Assembly (NCBI RefSeq): GCF_020921035.1
Contig: NC_063154.1
Location: 124,001 to 188,000, forward strand
Origin: Rhodamnia argentea
Taxonomy: Eukaryota > Streptophyta > Magnoliopsida > Myrtales > Myrtaceae
Length of the DNA stretch: 64,000 bases
Direction: 5' to 3'
Made by a program: the position numbers and the translations under genes. The notes under the pieces were generated by a model that was not told the origin of the DNA, made no database searches, and worked only from the letters and a program-made list of their open reading frames with translations. Within the stretch, counting starts at the first letter, position 1. Each line of letters starts with the position of its first letter. This document shows positions 12,505 through 24,563 of this stretch, in pieces.

Positions 12505-15500
12505 CGCATTTATGAAGATGCCTTAACAGCTCTGCCTAGCTGCAAGTTATGAGTAACGATCGATCTCCTGGAGAACTTGCCGCTTGTTTAAAATCAAAGT
12601 TCGAACTTTTTATTCCTGTCAGCAAACGTAGAGGAGTTAACCTTTCTTCAAGGTGTAATAATTTACCTATTGGCTTCGCAAATTTTTTTAATGACAAAAA
12701 TGAAAGAAATCACATAACTTATGACGAACCCAAATCAAATGCACGCGCCCATAATCTCGCAACTCACAATTCAACGCTCAAGTTGGCCGCTTTAGACAAA
12801 TCTAGTGCTAACGGTAGAAAATGAAGCACAGAAGACGAGTCAGAAGCTGTACCAGCAATGAAAATCAACTCATTATCTTTCTGGGTTTCTGCCTTCTGGT
12901 TCTGCTTCTTCCAAGTGGCTTCAAAACAGGGGGAGTCGAAAACAGTCTCAAATCAAACCAACTCGATACACAACGAGTCGTTTTTGGGTAACTGTATGGA
13001 GTAGAGCGAAGTCTCAGACACAATGGAAAGAAGAAGAGCTGAGAGGGTCACATATAAATGGAAGAAGCAACGGGAGCAGCAAATGAAATTTGTTTCTCCG
13101 TACAATGAGTTTCTTTTTATTTTCACTCAACTTAATCATCCATTCTTATCCACGGTAGTGTGATGCGATCCAATGACACGTCACAATACAGATTGACTAA
13201 ATTACCCTGAGAACAAGACAAAACCACGCTACGAAATGGTTCCTCGGTTTCATGGGACAGGCTTAACAACAATATAATAACTCGATAAAGACAGACAGAG
13301 AGAGCCGAAGATAAGGGCAATGGAAGTCGCCTGTGCTCAAAAGCAGATGGGACTTGTGATTTGCTTACGGGTCAAGCGACTCTAATCTCCAATGGGGGAG
13401 GTGAGAAAAAAAGAATGCAGAGATGACGTGGTGAATGGGTGCTGGTGGTGGTGATCTTTGGTTCAGAGGAAGAGCCACATGGTGCTGTCCATCAAGTTGG
13501 AATCTTGATTTACTACATTAAAAGATCCCAGGTTGACTGAACTTACCGCTTAATTAAGCCATGAAAGATGTATTTTCTAGTTTGACTGGTAAAATTCATC
13601 TGTGTAGGAATTACAGTAAGTAAGACGTGTTTTCTAGTTTGAAGCCTAGAAAGGTCCATTCCTGAAGGTGGCTGGCAACCTACTCCTCTTAACTGGCCTC
13701 ATTGCGTCCCATTAATGAGTGGGTCAACTCGATAAGCGTTGACTCCTACATGCCCTCCTCATCGGAGGGTCCATCTTTTCTTGACGTCAACTCCAACGTT
13801 TTGCAGATCCTTCTGACTTCCATTGTCCTCACAGCCTTTGAATAGGAATTCCTTCGTCTAGAAACTGTCTGGGCACCATTTTCTTCGGTCTTTCCACACA
13901 TTAAGACTTGAATGCACAACTAACTTTGTGGATCCAACGCTCCAAAAGGAAAATGTCAACTTTGGCAGTCTGCAAGCCTGAAGAATGAGGGCGAAAAAAG
14001 AGCAGAAGAAGGGAGAAAAGATAATAAAGAGAAGCAAATTAGTGTGATCTGATTTCTAGACCCAGCAAAACCGGAAGCAGCATTGAGATTGACTCACAAA
14101 AGTCGACTTCCCTACTTCCTAATAACGCCACGAAAGTTCACTAATGGCATTGGCGCTTCTGTATGTAATCGGTTTGTCTAATTCCATCCCCTAGACTTGC
14201 TTGTCCAGTAATTATGGCGCAACTCCAAAGTCAACTCTTGAGCTTCTCCCTCTTCCAAATAGTCGTCCTGTTGACCATCAGGGCTTACACTTGCTCATAA
14301 ATACTACAACCGCCGGTGTGGCAGGCATTTATTTAGAATTGTCATACACAGGTTTTGCACATAAAAATATTCCAGCAAAACGCATCCTGATAAACAGACA
14401 CATCGTGAAAACTACCCTGGTTTCACTAATCGGTTTATCGAAACAAAGGCCGAGCCCTGAGTTCATTAAGTGGTGACCGGATTAATTTTTGCATGTGCTT
14501 GGTGGGTCTACGCCAAGCTTCCCCTTCAGACAAACTCACGGCGCTGCTATTCAAACTTGACCATCTTTTCCTAATCCAAATTGCATCATCGCTTTCAGAC
14601 TTACCTCACGAGTCAAACTTGGATGCCCTCGCTCGGAAACCCCTTCCTGTAAACAGGGGGGCACCATGGAAAACAATACCATCAATCGATAAACGGTATT
14701 GGACCAAAGTCGAAGGGCCACAAGGGTTTCATGAAATGCGGCAACATCACTGTCATCCCAGGCGAGGCCAGGACAGAAGTCAACCCTCCTTCATGGATTG
14801 AACTTGAAGTTTGAAGGTTCCTGATTTTCCAATTTCCCTCGAGCTCAAATCAGCTTTGAGGGAATTCTGTTCTCCCGTGGCCTTGAATACTAATTCTCCA
14901 TATTTAGATATTTCTCCACATTAATTGTATCTACCTGTACTAGAAACATAAAGCTTGAACGTATCAGTAACTTCTGAGTTCCACATGTAGATAGTAATTT
15001 CTCATTTTGAAGGTAACTTCACTCATGCAACCCATGAGTATATATGTGAAAACATACACCCGTAACTACCAACGTTCATACTCAGTAATTTTTTGAGATG
15101 AAGTAAGTTTTAACGAATCAATAGCTAGTAAGTATAATTCCCCCAATTTCATCAGAAAGTAGAACATATATTGTAAGGAAGCAACGAAAACCAGGGTCTC
15201 CACAAATTCGCTTCCCAGCGATAAAACTAAATTTAACCGTGTGTCATGAGTCTGTTAGAAAACGAGATGTCAATCTGACATGTTTCGACCATATGGAGCT
15301 TCAGGGTTTTGCCTCGTATATGGCAGTAACGTAGCAATACTTAATCAGAACTATCTCAACTACTGGCCTTTCCGACGAGAGAAATGATTGCATTCGCTAT
15401 ATAACATGATCTTGGGTGATAGGCAATTTAACATGTAGGAGGTTCTTCAACATGAAAAAAATTTGTCCAGCCAAATCACATACACAGCCCAAACTCGCCA

Positions 15501-15576
15501 TCTTCATACAACTACCAGAAAATTACTTTTCCATCCCTTTCCTGCAGCAGAGAGACACCTTGCATCCCAAAGTTCT
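12505..15576. other. Long intergenic region upstream of the bHLH gene
   Basis: This 3-kb stretch lies between the bHLH start and the 3' end of the SURP/G-patch gene. The first part (to about 13400) should hold the bHLH promoter and leader. From about 13640 to 14820 the base composition is less AT-rich than its surroundings and short open stretches occur on both strands, for example near 14690-14810, but no family is recognised and no splice-consistent model could be built. 14820-15480 is AT-rich and empty. Confidence 0.4.
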
Positions 15577-16247
15577 TCAATAGTATGCTTTTCGAGGATT
15601 GTTCTGTGAAATAGAGAATAAACAGTGAAGTCAATTTCCACACCGAACATATCCACAAGACTTACTAGGGCACCTGAATGTGACCTTAAACAAATAAGTG
15701 AAAAGGTTACAAGGAAAATCACCAGAGGGTTTGGCCTGTATCGATATCCAAGCATCATCCGCTTCTTATACTGCTCATATATATCATCATCCGGCGTCAC
15801 CTCTCCCGGTTGATGTGCACCAACCCCCAAGTTGTTTGTCTTCACATCACCTGCCATAATTGGGTTGGAAATCCCACTTCTGGAGCTCCCCAGACCCTCC
15901 CCTGTTTTACAAGCCATAGCTTACAATCAGAGTGAATCCTCCATAGGAGATAGGGTTTTAGATATAACTGAGCAACCTATTGACCACATGATTCAGAAAG
16001 GCATTCAGTAGACTCAAACCTATCGACATTCAAAATGTGAGTTCAGCGCCAGAATTTACGACTGACCAACAAATTATTGAAACCACGGTAAACAAAAAGC
16101 TGACTGTTTAGCAAAACCACAAAAGGATACATCAGTAAAACTACGTCTACAGTAAGTAGACTTGCCATGAGCTACAGCGAGCCTCCAACCAGATATGCTG
16201 AATGATTTCAGAAAAAGTCTATGGCATTAAAAATAACTCTGACACTC

Positions 16248-16294
<47 letters not shown>

Positions 16295-19200
16295 CTTCTT
16301 TCCATCCCATCTTAGACAGAAGTTTGTGGCCAACATTGTCGGCCTGAATTTTAGCCTTCTCAGCAGCCTCTCTAGTTGCTTTCTGTGCAGCCACATCATC
16401 ACAGCTTGACAGAAACTTTTCGAGCTCTTCTAGAGGAATGTAATCACCCATGTGATGACCCCTTTTTCCAGGACCTATAATGGAAAACGTAACATGAGCT
16501 GAAGATTAATAATACCGCGCAGAACATAAACTTGAAAGAAAATTACCCAGAGTTAGAAAACAGAAGTTTATAAGAGACAATACCAACCTTGGAGGGAAGC
16601 AGGTGGAGGCATTTCATCTTTTGACTGTTTAGGTTTCCTCCTCCTTTCCTCTTGAGCAGCCTTTTTCATGTAAAATTCCATCATTGCGATGGGATCTGCA
16701 CCTGCCACACACAGGCAAGGATCCAATTATCATAAATGACCGTCTGGCTAAGCAAAGTAAGAGAACAAACCGGCATAAGCAATTACCACAGGTGGATGAC
16801 TCTATAAAGCTTGAAAAGAAGCAGAAAAAATTTCATCAATGCAAGGCTTACACTTCCTCAATGACAACATGACAAACCAAACAAGATAAACTATATTTTG
16901 CACGATTTCACCTTCTATTTCTGCAATAAGGAGAAGCATGGTAATAACACAAAATATAACCCGGTAACGGTAACACCTCAAAAAACAAAACAGAGAGTAT
17001 TTTTCAACAATAAACCAAAATCAATTTTGTTTCAGTCTTAATCAAAGTTCTAAGACACATTTCCAAAGTGGCACTGCATACTTATATGCTTGAAAGGACC
17101 AACATCTTCCCAGCTAGAATAGAACTAAATATAACTACCACTTTTCTCGGCTGATGCTGAATCGACAGACGCTCTTGGGTCATCCACCTCTTCATACAAA
17201 GCAGAGGTTGGGATCTGATAATTTGAGGCATGCTTATGTGACCTTTCAGAAGCAGGAGCAGACCTAGACGCTGGAATGCTAGAACCACCTGTGTCCAATA
17301 AGAAATTAAAGGAGCCACATAAGAAAACAACATAGACTTTCGAGGGGATCCTGGGATGCAGATGGAGAAATAGAGAGCTCAACATCAACTATTAAGTGCA
17401 AGGTCTTGTTTGTTCAGAATTAAGTTTTAAGTAAAAAGTACTTATTTTGCTTTCCCACCATAACTTCAAATAATATCTTAATTTACAAAGATTATGAAAA
17501 GAACATATGTTAATCTACGTATCAACATTGGTCTATTGCAAAAGTTTCAAGTGCTTACAACCAAAAATAAAAGTCAAAGTGCGTGTGTTGCGATATTTTG
17601 ACTAAGGAAAAAGCAAAAAGTAAAATTATATTCAAACACGCCCTAAAGCAAGAACAACTCGTAGACCCTTAGACTTATACTTCGCATCTGTCCCTGGACC
17701 CAAAAGAGTAAATATTCCAAGTCTAGCACAGAAATCACACATAAACATGCACAATGTGAAAAGCATCCGAATTTCTATATTTATACAAGATATGTCATCT
17801 TGTGATAAACGACCCATTGGAAGAAAAATCTTTTAGCCATATGGCATAGAAAATATTGATCCACAAGAAAATAAAATAGCTGATCACTGTAAGCTTACTA
17901 CAAGTTTGAATGAAAGTTGTTACTTCCACACTGAAAGTGCTAAAAGGTTACAGCTAGATAATTAGATCACATTGGCCATACAACAAATTTGCCGCAGGCT
18001 CCTATATAGGATGTGTAATTTGCAACTATTTTATATGCGTGCTTTCCATATATCGTGCAAATTTCTGTTCTTGCCTCAACTCTAAAACTCGCTGCTCTCC
18101 TAGTTGAATACATGATTTGGTATTGCAGTGACCTCAGTTTGTTTAATAAACTAATAGATTGATCTCCAGGAATAAGCAAACTTTAGCTCACGGACAGATG
18201 AAGGTATTATTCTCTTTGACATCAGTACTCACACCCAGAGTCACTATTCTAGTCCACTACCCAGCCAAAGATATAGTTCAATCACCAACCACTTTGGGAT
18301 TTTTGGGAGTCCCCAGACTGTTGTAGGGCTTTCTCCTCCTCAGAAAGCCTGTATTCATAATACCGGTAGTCTGCACAGGCCTCATCATATAAAAATCTGT
18401 GCAACAGAAAGAACATCAGGTCGATCTAAGTTAGTGACAGAATAACAGGGCACCCATGCAAGTAAGATCAAAATGCCAGCATCAATCAGGATAAGAATAA
18501 ATGTAAGGTGAAAATACAAACGATCATAAACAGGAAACCACACGAGAAAGACAATGTTTGCGTGTAGGTGCATAAAACATACTTGAAAGGCGTATCTCCA
18601 GGGTTCTTTTGACGAGTAACGTGCTCAAGTTGCCTTCCATGTTTGGCCACAAAATTTGCTAGTCTATCCGCGACATTCTTTACTGTAGGATCACTTGGAG
18701 AAGGGGGTGCTGCATATCACTTATAAAACTGATTAATAGCGAGAGCATGCACAAGGGAATGCAAAGTACTCTTGCAGCGGCTTGACACAAGTTCCATTGA
18801 ACATCATTTGCCACCCAAGCTCATAGGTACTTAAGCAAAAAGCTGCATTCACGAGACAAGAAACATTCAAGAATTCTTTTTTTTCCTTGTCAACGACCAG
18901 CTTAAGAGTAGAAATATATTTCCTCAAAGACCGTACTTGAAAGAGGAAGTAAATCGAAACCATGCAATGACATCATAAATAAAATGATGCGGATAAAGTT
19001 GATATCAATATAATGCAAGGTATCTGTCTCAAACATCAGGACCCAGATGACTCCAGCAATCAAAATTTCAAGGCACTAAGTGCGAGCCATCTCCAAAATC
19101 TTTAACCCGGTAAATCTATGTTTCTGTAATCTCTGAATTTTCAGAGAAGTAAAGTAGATGAAGGAATCAGATAGAAGTATCAGCATAAAGGACAGTAAAC

Positions 19201-19884
19201 CAATACTTCAACTGTACGCAACACATTCATCTAGACGTATAATTATTGTGCAATTCAACAATTATATCTAGAAGGATATGGATATAGGATTGGAGTGGGA
19301 GAGGCTGGTGGCAATAATTTAACTCCCTGTCCCTTGAATCAAATAGGCAACCAACCCCCAAGCCCAAAAAAATAAGTAAATAAACAAAAATAAAAAGGAC
19401 CCTAAGCTGGGCCAGTTCCAGAAAAAAGAGGTGATAGATGCAGCAGACAACCCATATGCCGACAAGTATCATTACCGATATCAAATTGCCTTGATGAATG
19501 CTCGGAGATATCTGATTGACCTAATCTCTGACGTTTCATTGGCGTACTGCCGATATCAATCCTAAAATTTGTTTCTTCTTCCTCCTCATCTCCGCCTAAC
19601 TTAGCCGGACGTGCTACCAGCTTTGACTTCTGTTTCAAACTGAATGCAAGTTTTCCACTCGAAGCAGCCTGAAGGGGCTTGTTTATATCATTAGTTTTAA
19701 TGTCTACGTGAGTTTTACCACCAGTAGTGCTGGGGGCCTTAGTTGTTGATACAACTTTAACTGGTTTAGAGCTTTCCAGCAATGCACCCATTTCCTTCTT
19801 CCCTTCATTCTCCTTCTCTTGTTGAAGCTGTTTGAACCTCAGCAGGAATGAACCATCATTCACAAAAAGATTGGGATTGTCCAT
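15577..19884 (-). CDS. SURP and G-patch domain splicing factor (SUGP1-like)
   Basis: This is a predicted nuclear pre-mRNA splicing protein; SUGP1 relatives work with the U2 snRNP/branch-site machinery, the G-patch activating a DEAH helicase. Eight coding exons (19476-19884, 18583-18709, 18290-18396, 17139-17288, 16588-16701, 16295-16474, 15723-15901, 15577-15603) total 1293 bases, 430 residues. The N-terminus has LFVNDGSFLLRFKQLQQEK. The SURP domain (about 138-205) holds VADRLANFVAKHG and FLYDEACADYRYYEYRL. The G-patch (from about 350) has KLLSKMGWKEGEGLGSSRSG, split by an intron. The C-terminus RMMLGYRYRPNPLNNPRKAY is family-typical; its last eight codons lie on a 27-base exon. A non-coding leader exon is likely: an acceptor lies just 5' of 19916 and a donor near 20267. 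Confidence 0.92.
16250..16292. repeat. (GA)n microsatellite inside SURP gene intron
   Basis: An uninterrupted dinucleotide tract of about 21 units. On the gene's strand it reads (CT)n and begins within a few bases of the 5' splice site that closes the exon ending at 16295. Confidence 0.95.
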
Positions 19885-21133
19885 GGGCAGAATTCCAACT
19901 TGCTTAGATAAAGTCCCTGAGCCGAACAGATGCTTCTCAATAATTTAAACAGAAAACTGAAAAAAGCTCTTTCTATTTGCAATCACAATAACCTAGCAGA
20001 ACATATTCAGAACAGATAACCTAGCAGCAAGAATGCACGAGTTCTTTCACGAAGTATGCATCGAAGGCGTTCTCCTCGTTTCTTAATTTCATTCACACGA
20101 TTAAGTTCGATCCAAAAGACCAATTCGAAGTATACATAATGACAAGGAAACTGCTACCGAAAGAATCGAAAAACGAAAACCAGCAATCGAGAAACGAAAA
20201 AAAAAATCAGCACTTGGCAGATGCAAACAAGCGAGGTTATCCGCCATGAAGCATCAAGCATCACCTCAAACTCCCGAAGATGATGAGATTGGAAGTTCGA
20301 CAGTTGGTTGGGCGTTAGGTCGAATTCATCCGATGGTCGATCGCGAGAAGACCACGGCCGGAAAACGGGATCTGATCTGAAATGGTAAGGGAAGAGACGG
20401 TGTCCTTGCAATCTGTTTTATATCTTTGTTGTGCCGAAACTACTTTTTTGCTTCAGGACCCCAATATTCTTTCAATTTTAGACTTGTAGCACGTGTGAAT
20501 TTTTAGTTTTCAGCTAATTATTGGGCATTCCTAATGTGTGCCTCATAGCTTGGGTTTTATTAAGTGAACCCCGTAGTTTCACAATTTTGGCTAAAGCACC
20601 CTCCTTCGCTATTATGTTTGCATATACAATACCCTCAACTTTGTTATGACCCGGGATTGACATCAAAAAATTCAATTTGAAACACTAAAAATATGGCGTT
20701 TAATAAATCGTTTTTAATTTAGCTATTACGATCGTACTGAAACATCAAATTGAATTTTCTTATCATAAAAAACCTCCTAAAAAATAAATACAAAAGGGTT
20801 TTTCGATGAATTAAAAATGTGGAGGGTCATCGCACAAAAACTTTGAAGCGCTCGGGGGATTTACCCGATTTATCTTTGTTGAGGTTGGTCATTGCAATTT
20901 GCAACTGCAAATGGGGAAGAAGTTGAAATCTCAGACGGTTGAGGGACTAAAATGCAAAGGTGTATGAAAGGAGAAGGCAATGGTATGGGAAGATCGCTGG
21001 GGGCTCTTGGCGCTTCGCTCCTCATCCGCTGGAGCAGAGAGCAGAGGCGGAGGCCATTCCTCCACATCCCCGAGCAGATGATAGTCATCGCGGAGGCCCA
21101 ACAGCAACAATGGACACAAGAAGTTGTTGTAGC
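19885..21133. promoter_or_regulatory. Divergent promoter region of SURP/G-patch and TrmL-like genes
   Basis: The SURP/G-patch gene runs left and the methyltransferase gene runs right from this 1.25-kb interval. The left part contains the probable 5' UTR intron of the SURP gene (about 19917-20266) and leader exon (to about 20400). 20440-20870 is AT-rich and shows no feature I can name. 20930-21133 is probable leader and promoter of the rightward gene. Confidence 0.5.
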
Positions 21134-24100
21134 ATGAAAACCCTAAGCGGGATTACTCCTTTCCACTTATGCTTCCGCTCCAGACCTCCTCTTCTTCGTC
21201 CTCCTGCCTTTGCTCTCCTCAACTTCAAGTTTTGCCCTCCTCTCCGTTCCTCTCCAAGCCTCTCTGTCTCTCCCCTTTCTTCTCTCTGTAAGTCCCTCCT
21301 TCTCTAGCTCGGGTCTGTGTTTCGCTAGGGTCGATTGATGCAAAAGTGTTGAGCTTTATAGTCATATAAATATATGGCACCTGTTCAGTTGACCTTCTTC
21401 CGCGGGTGCACCTGCAGCTGCAGCTGCAAAGGAACATGGAGCCAATGGAGGGGATTCGCTGCTGCTTGTGAACGGGAAGTCGTTGCAGGGTCCTTCGCCA
21501 AATAAGTTTCTTCAGGTCGTTTTAGTGTCTCCTCAGGTAATATTACAAAACTTGCATTTGCTTGCTCAACTGTTTATCTTTCCTGCCTCTGTTATTCCAA
21601 TGATAAGTCTCATTAAATGATGGAGGTTGCATTTCTTATTCCTTTGCTCAAGTTTCTTCCTGCACTGCTTGGGCTAGTTCGATTAAGGAAAATTGCATTT
21701 GGGGTATGGGTGTGCAACCGGACCGGGTTTACCCTGTACCTGGATTGGCCCATCCGAAAAACAGGGTCGAGAGTCAGTTCCTGTTCAAACCGGTCTCGGA
21801 ACCGGTTCCAATTTTTGGGAACCGGTTGAAACTGGTCCGGTTTCCGATTCTAGGTGAAGACTCACCCGGACCGGTTTTAGAACCGATTTGTAGCTTCTGT
21901 TTTGAAAAAAAAAACCCCTATCTCGCTTACCTTACCTCACCTCCTCTGTTTCGTGTTTCCCAAGGCCATCATGTCAAGCTCTCTTCTCGTTGTCGCCACA
22001 GTCGGCTCTTTCTCTCGTTGTCTCCACAATCGGATCATTTCATCGATACTCATATTATTTCAATGGAAAAAATGAAATAAAAAATAGAAACAAAAGGAAA
22101 ACAGGTTCTCGGGTAGACCCTAGAAGGCTAGAACTGGACAAATAGGGTAGGTTCTTGGTTCCAAAAACTGGGAACCAGTTCTAACAGGGTCGGTTTTAGG
22201 GTCTAGGTCTGGACCCTACCCACCCGGCCCATGCTCACCCCTAATTTGGGGTATAGATTGATAGATGGCACTATTGATTAGTAATTCGGACAGTAGCTAG
22301 TTTACTTGTATCTACTACCTTTTGTGGATTTACGAAATCCGGTGAACTCTGCAGAATGTTGAGGATCGTGTTATTTTGCAAGCTAACACATTGAAGCCTT
22401 GTTTTCTTGCATAACTGACTTCCTCAGTTTCTCACTTCTGCATTTTGTTGTCCTTGGCAGATTCCTGGAAATACTGGTTGCATTGCAAGGACATGTGCTG
22501 CCTCGGCCATCGGCTTGCATCTTGTTGGGGTGCTTAGTTTGTCCAACCACTTGAGCATTTCTTTAGTGTACTTTGAAGGCATTCCTCGGTGAAACATATG
22601 TCGACGAGTCAGTGATTATTTGTGATCTTTGCATCACATCCAGTTTCTTTTGATGCCTTTTAAAGTAGCGCGCCATGTTTTAGGAATATATTGTTACTGA
22701 ATTCTTAATCATACCAGATAAAAGTACCATGTTAGTACTTGAATTCTAGTCTTACCAAAATAGAGATGTAACTATCCAAACTTTGTGTGGAGTACTGTCA
22801 GGCCACAGGCTATCTTGGATAACTGCTGGCATTCGATTTATTCTCTATTGATATATATAAATCACTGCCATAAGCTACTTGAATGGGCTGCAGTTTTGTT
22901 TACTTGCTGCGTGCTTAGAGATGTTTGGTCATCTTAAAAACTAAGATCCATGGAAGTTTTGTTAACAAGGTCTCTCTTTTGTATTTCTTTTTTTGTTCTC
23001 TGTCGATTCAGCCACTAGGTTTTCAGGTGGATGACTCAAAACTCAAGCGTGCAGGATTGGATTACTGGCCGTATCCTCCTCAATGCAGTATTTCCATTTT
23101 GTGTAATGTTTTTCTGAAAAATAGAACAGATTTTTATGGCCTTTAGAGTGATGTCTATTTCTCTGATTTTTTTTTCATGTTCAAATCACTGTGGACACTT
23201 TTCAAGGATATCCTGCTTATATGTTGTAGAATTCAGCAACATGCCAAACTTTGTGCAGTTGCTTTAATGTGATTTTTTACCCTGCTTCATCCTGTGATTA
23301 TCTATTTGGATCCTGTTGTATGGCTTTGATTTACGGTATATATAGATATGTGGTTGTCAAAGTTCATAATTCGTGGGCTGAGTTTCGAGACTACTTCAGG
23401 AAGCAGGTATTTCCATTTCTAATAGATGATTTGGAAAAACACCTTTCATGTGTGCTGTATCCCATCTTCTTTTCCTTGCTTTCTGTTGTAGGATGGTGAG
23501 AAAAGATTGCTGGCATTCACCAAAAGGGGGACAGATATACATTCTGTGAGTTAACCATCCTTATGTACTTAGGACCTATGTCTGTTAACCCTATCTTACA
23601 AGGAGATGTAACTTGAATCTGTGCATCTCTTCCAAAAGATCACTGTCCCTCAGCTAGTACACACATATAAATAGAGGATTAGCCAGCAAGTTAATTGAAC
23701 CGAAAACTGGTTTGGCCGATAAATCCACGTAGAATAGCTACAATGGTGGTCTTACAAGCTATATGTTTCGGTTTCCACAGAACTATTAAAGATTCCCATC
23801 GAAGTTCATCAAACTATCTAATTCATGCTATGTCGTTTTCGTACTTAGATAATACTGAACTATGTTTAGTATCCCAGTTTTCATAGATATACTGATTGCA
23901 ATAGTGCTTCTCCCTAGACGGAAGTTTTGTTGGAATGTAAAATCGTTCACATTTGAGTGAACGCATGATGTTTTTCTTGGGCAAAAGGACAGACACGAGA
24001 CAGAATGATTTGAATAAATTTTATAGATAATCTGCCATAGTTGCAAAGAAAACGCATGTAACTTTCTAGTAGAGGAGCCGAAGAAGCACATACACTCAAT

Positions 24101-24563
24101 TTTATGGCATCTCAGTATCTCCCACTGTAAGGTGCTTGACAGGTAGCTCTTCCTCATTAACCTGAGCAGACACTGCCATGTGCTTTTGGAGGATCTTGTG
24201 TTGCTCTGGGTCTCTTGTGTAAAACAAACTAACTAGTGCGGTGAAACTGGAAAGATGTAATGATCCAATCTGTTCGTGCTGCAGGAGTTTTCCTACAGAA
24301 AGGGCGATTGGCTTGTGTTTGGTTCTGAAACTTCTGGACTGTCGAATGAAGTCCTGCTTGATTGCAGGAATGAGACGTATGGTGGTGGCACCATTCGGAT
24401 ACCGATGATTGAAACTTATGTTAGATGTCTTAATCTTTCTGTGAGCGTGGGAATTGCTTTGTATGAGGCGTGCAGACAGTTGAACTATGCCCAGCTACAA
24501 TCTTCATCAAGCACTTCTAACAACAGTGAGCAAGCGTTCATTACAGAAGATATTTTTGCCTGA
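21134..24563 (+). CDS. SpoU-family tRNA 2'-O-methyltransferase, TrmL-like, probably organellar
   Basis: TrmL enzymes transfer a methyl group from AdoMet to the 2'-OH of wobble nucleotide 34 in certain tRNAs. Seven exons (21134-21287, 21418-21536, 22461-22529, 23012-23070, 23346-23406, 23492-23545, 24285-24563) total 795 bases, 264 residues. After an N-terminal extension rich in Ser, Leu and Pro (about 1-70, probably a transit peptide), the fold carries LVSPQIPGNTGCIARTCAAS (motif 1 region), LGFQVDDSKLKRAGLDYW, GSETSGLS (185-192, motif 2) and IPM plus LNLSVSVGIALYEACRQL (motif 3, AdoMet knot). The exon 2 acceptor lies in CTGCAG repeats, so a 9-base shift is possible. Intron 2 holds a hAT-like insertion. 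Substrate is inferred from family; plastid versus mitochondrial targeting is open. Confidence 0.9.
21705..22243. mobile_element. hAT-like non-autonomous element in TrmL-like intron 2
   Basis: A 539-bp insertion is bounded by the direct repeat ATTTGGGG at 21697-21704 and 22244-22251, an 8-bp duplication as made by hAT transposases. The ends TATGGGTGTGCAACC and, inverted, TAGGGGTGAGCATGG form short imperfect terminal inverted repeats. The inside is full of GGTTCC/GGAACC and CCGGTT motifs in both orientations and encodes no transposase. Confidence 0.85.

Noticed and set aside
14201..14801. Two plus-strand frames of about 90-100 residues
   Set aside because: No recognisable motif and no supporting splice sites; kept only as an unexplained block in the findings.
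16208..16451. Frames with Ser-Leu or Arg-Glu repeats
   Set aside because: They are translations of the (GA)n microsatellite within an intron.
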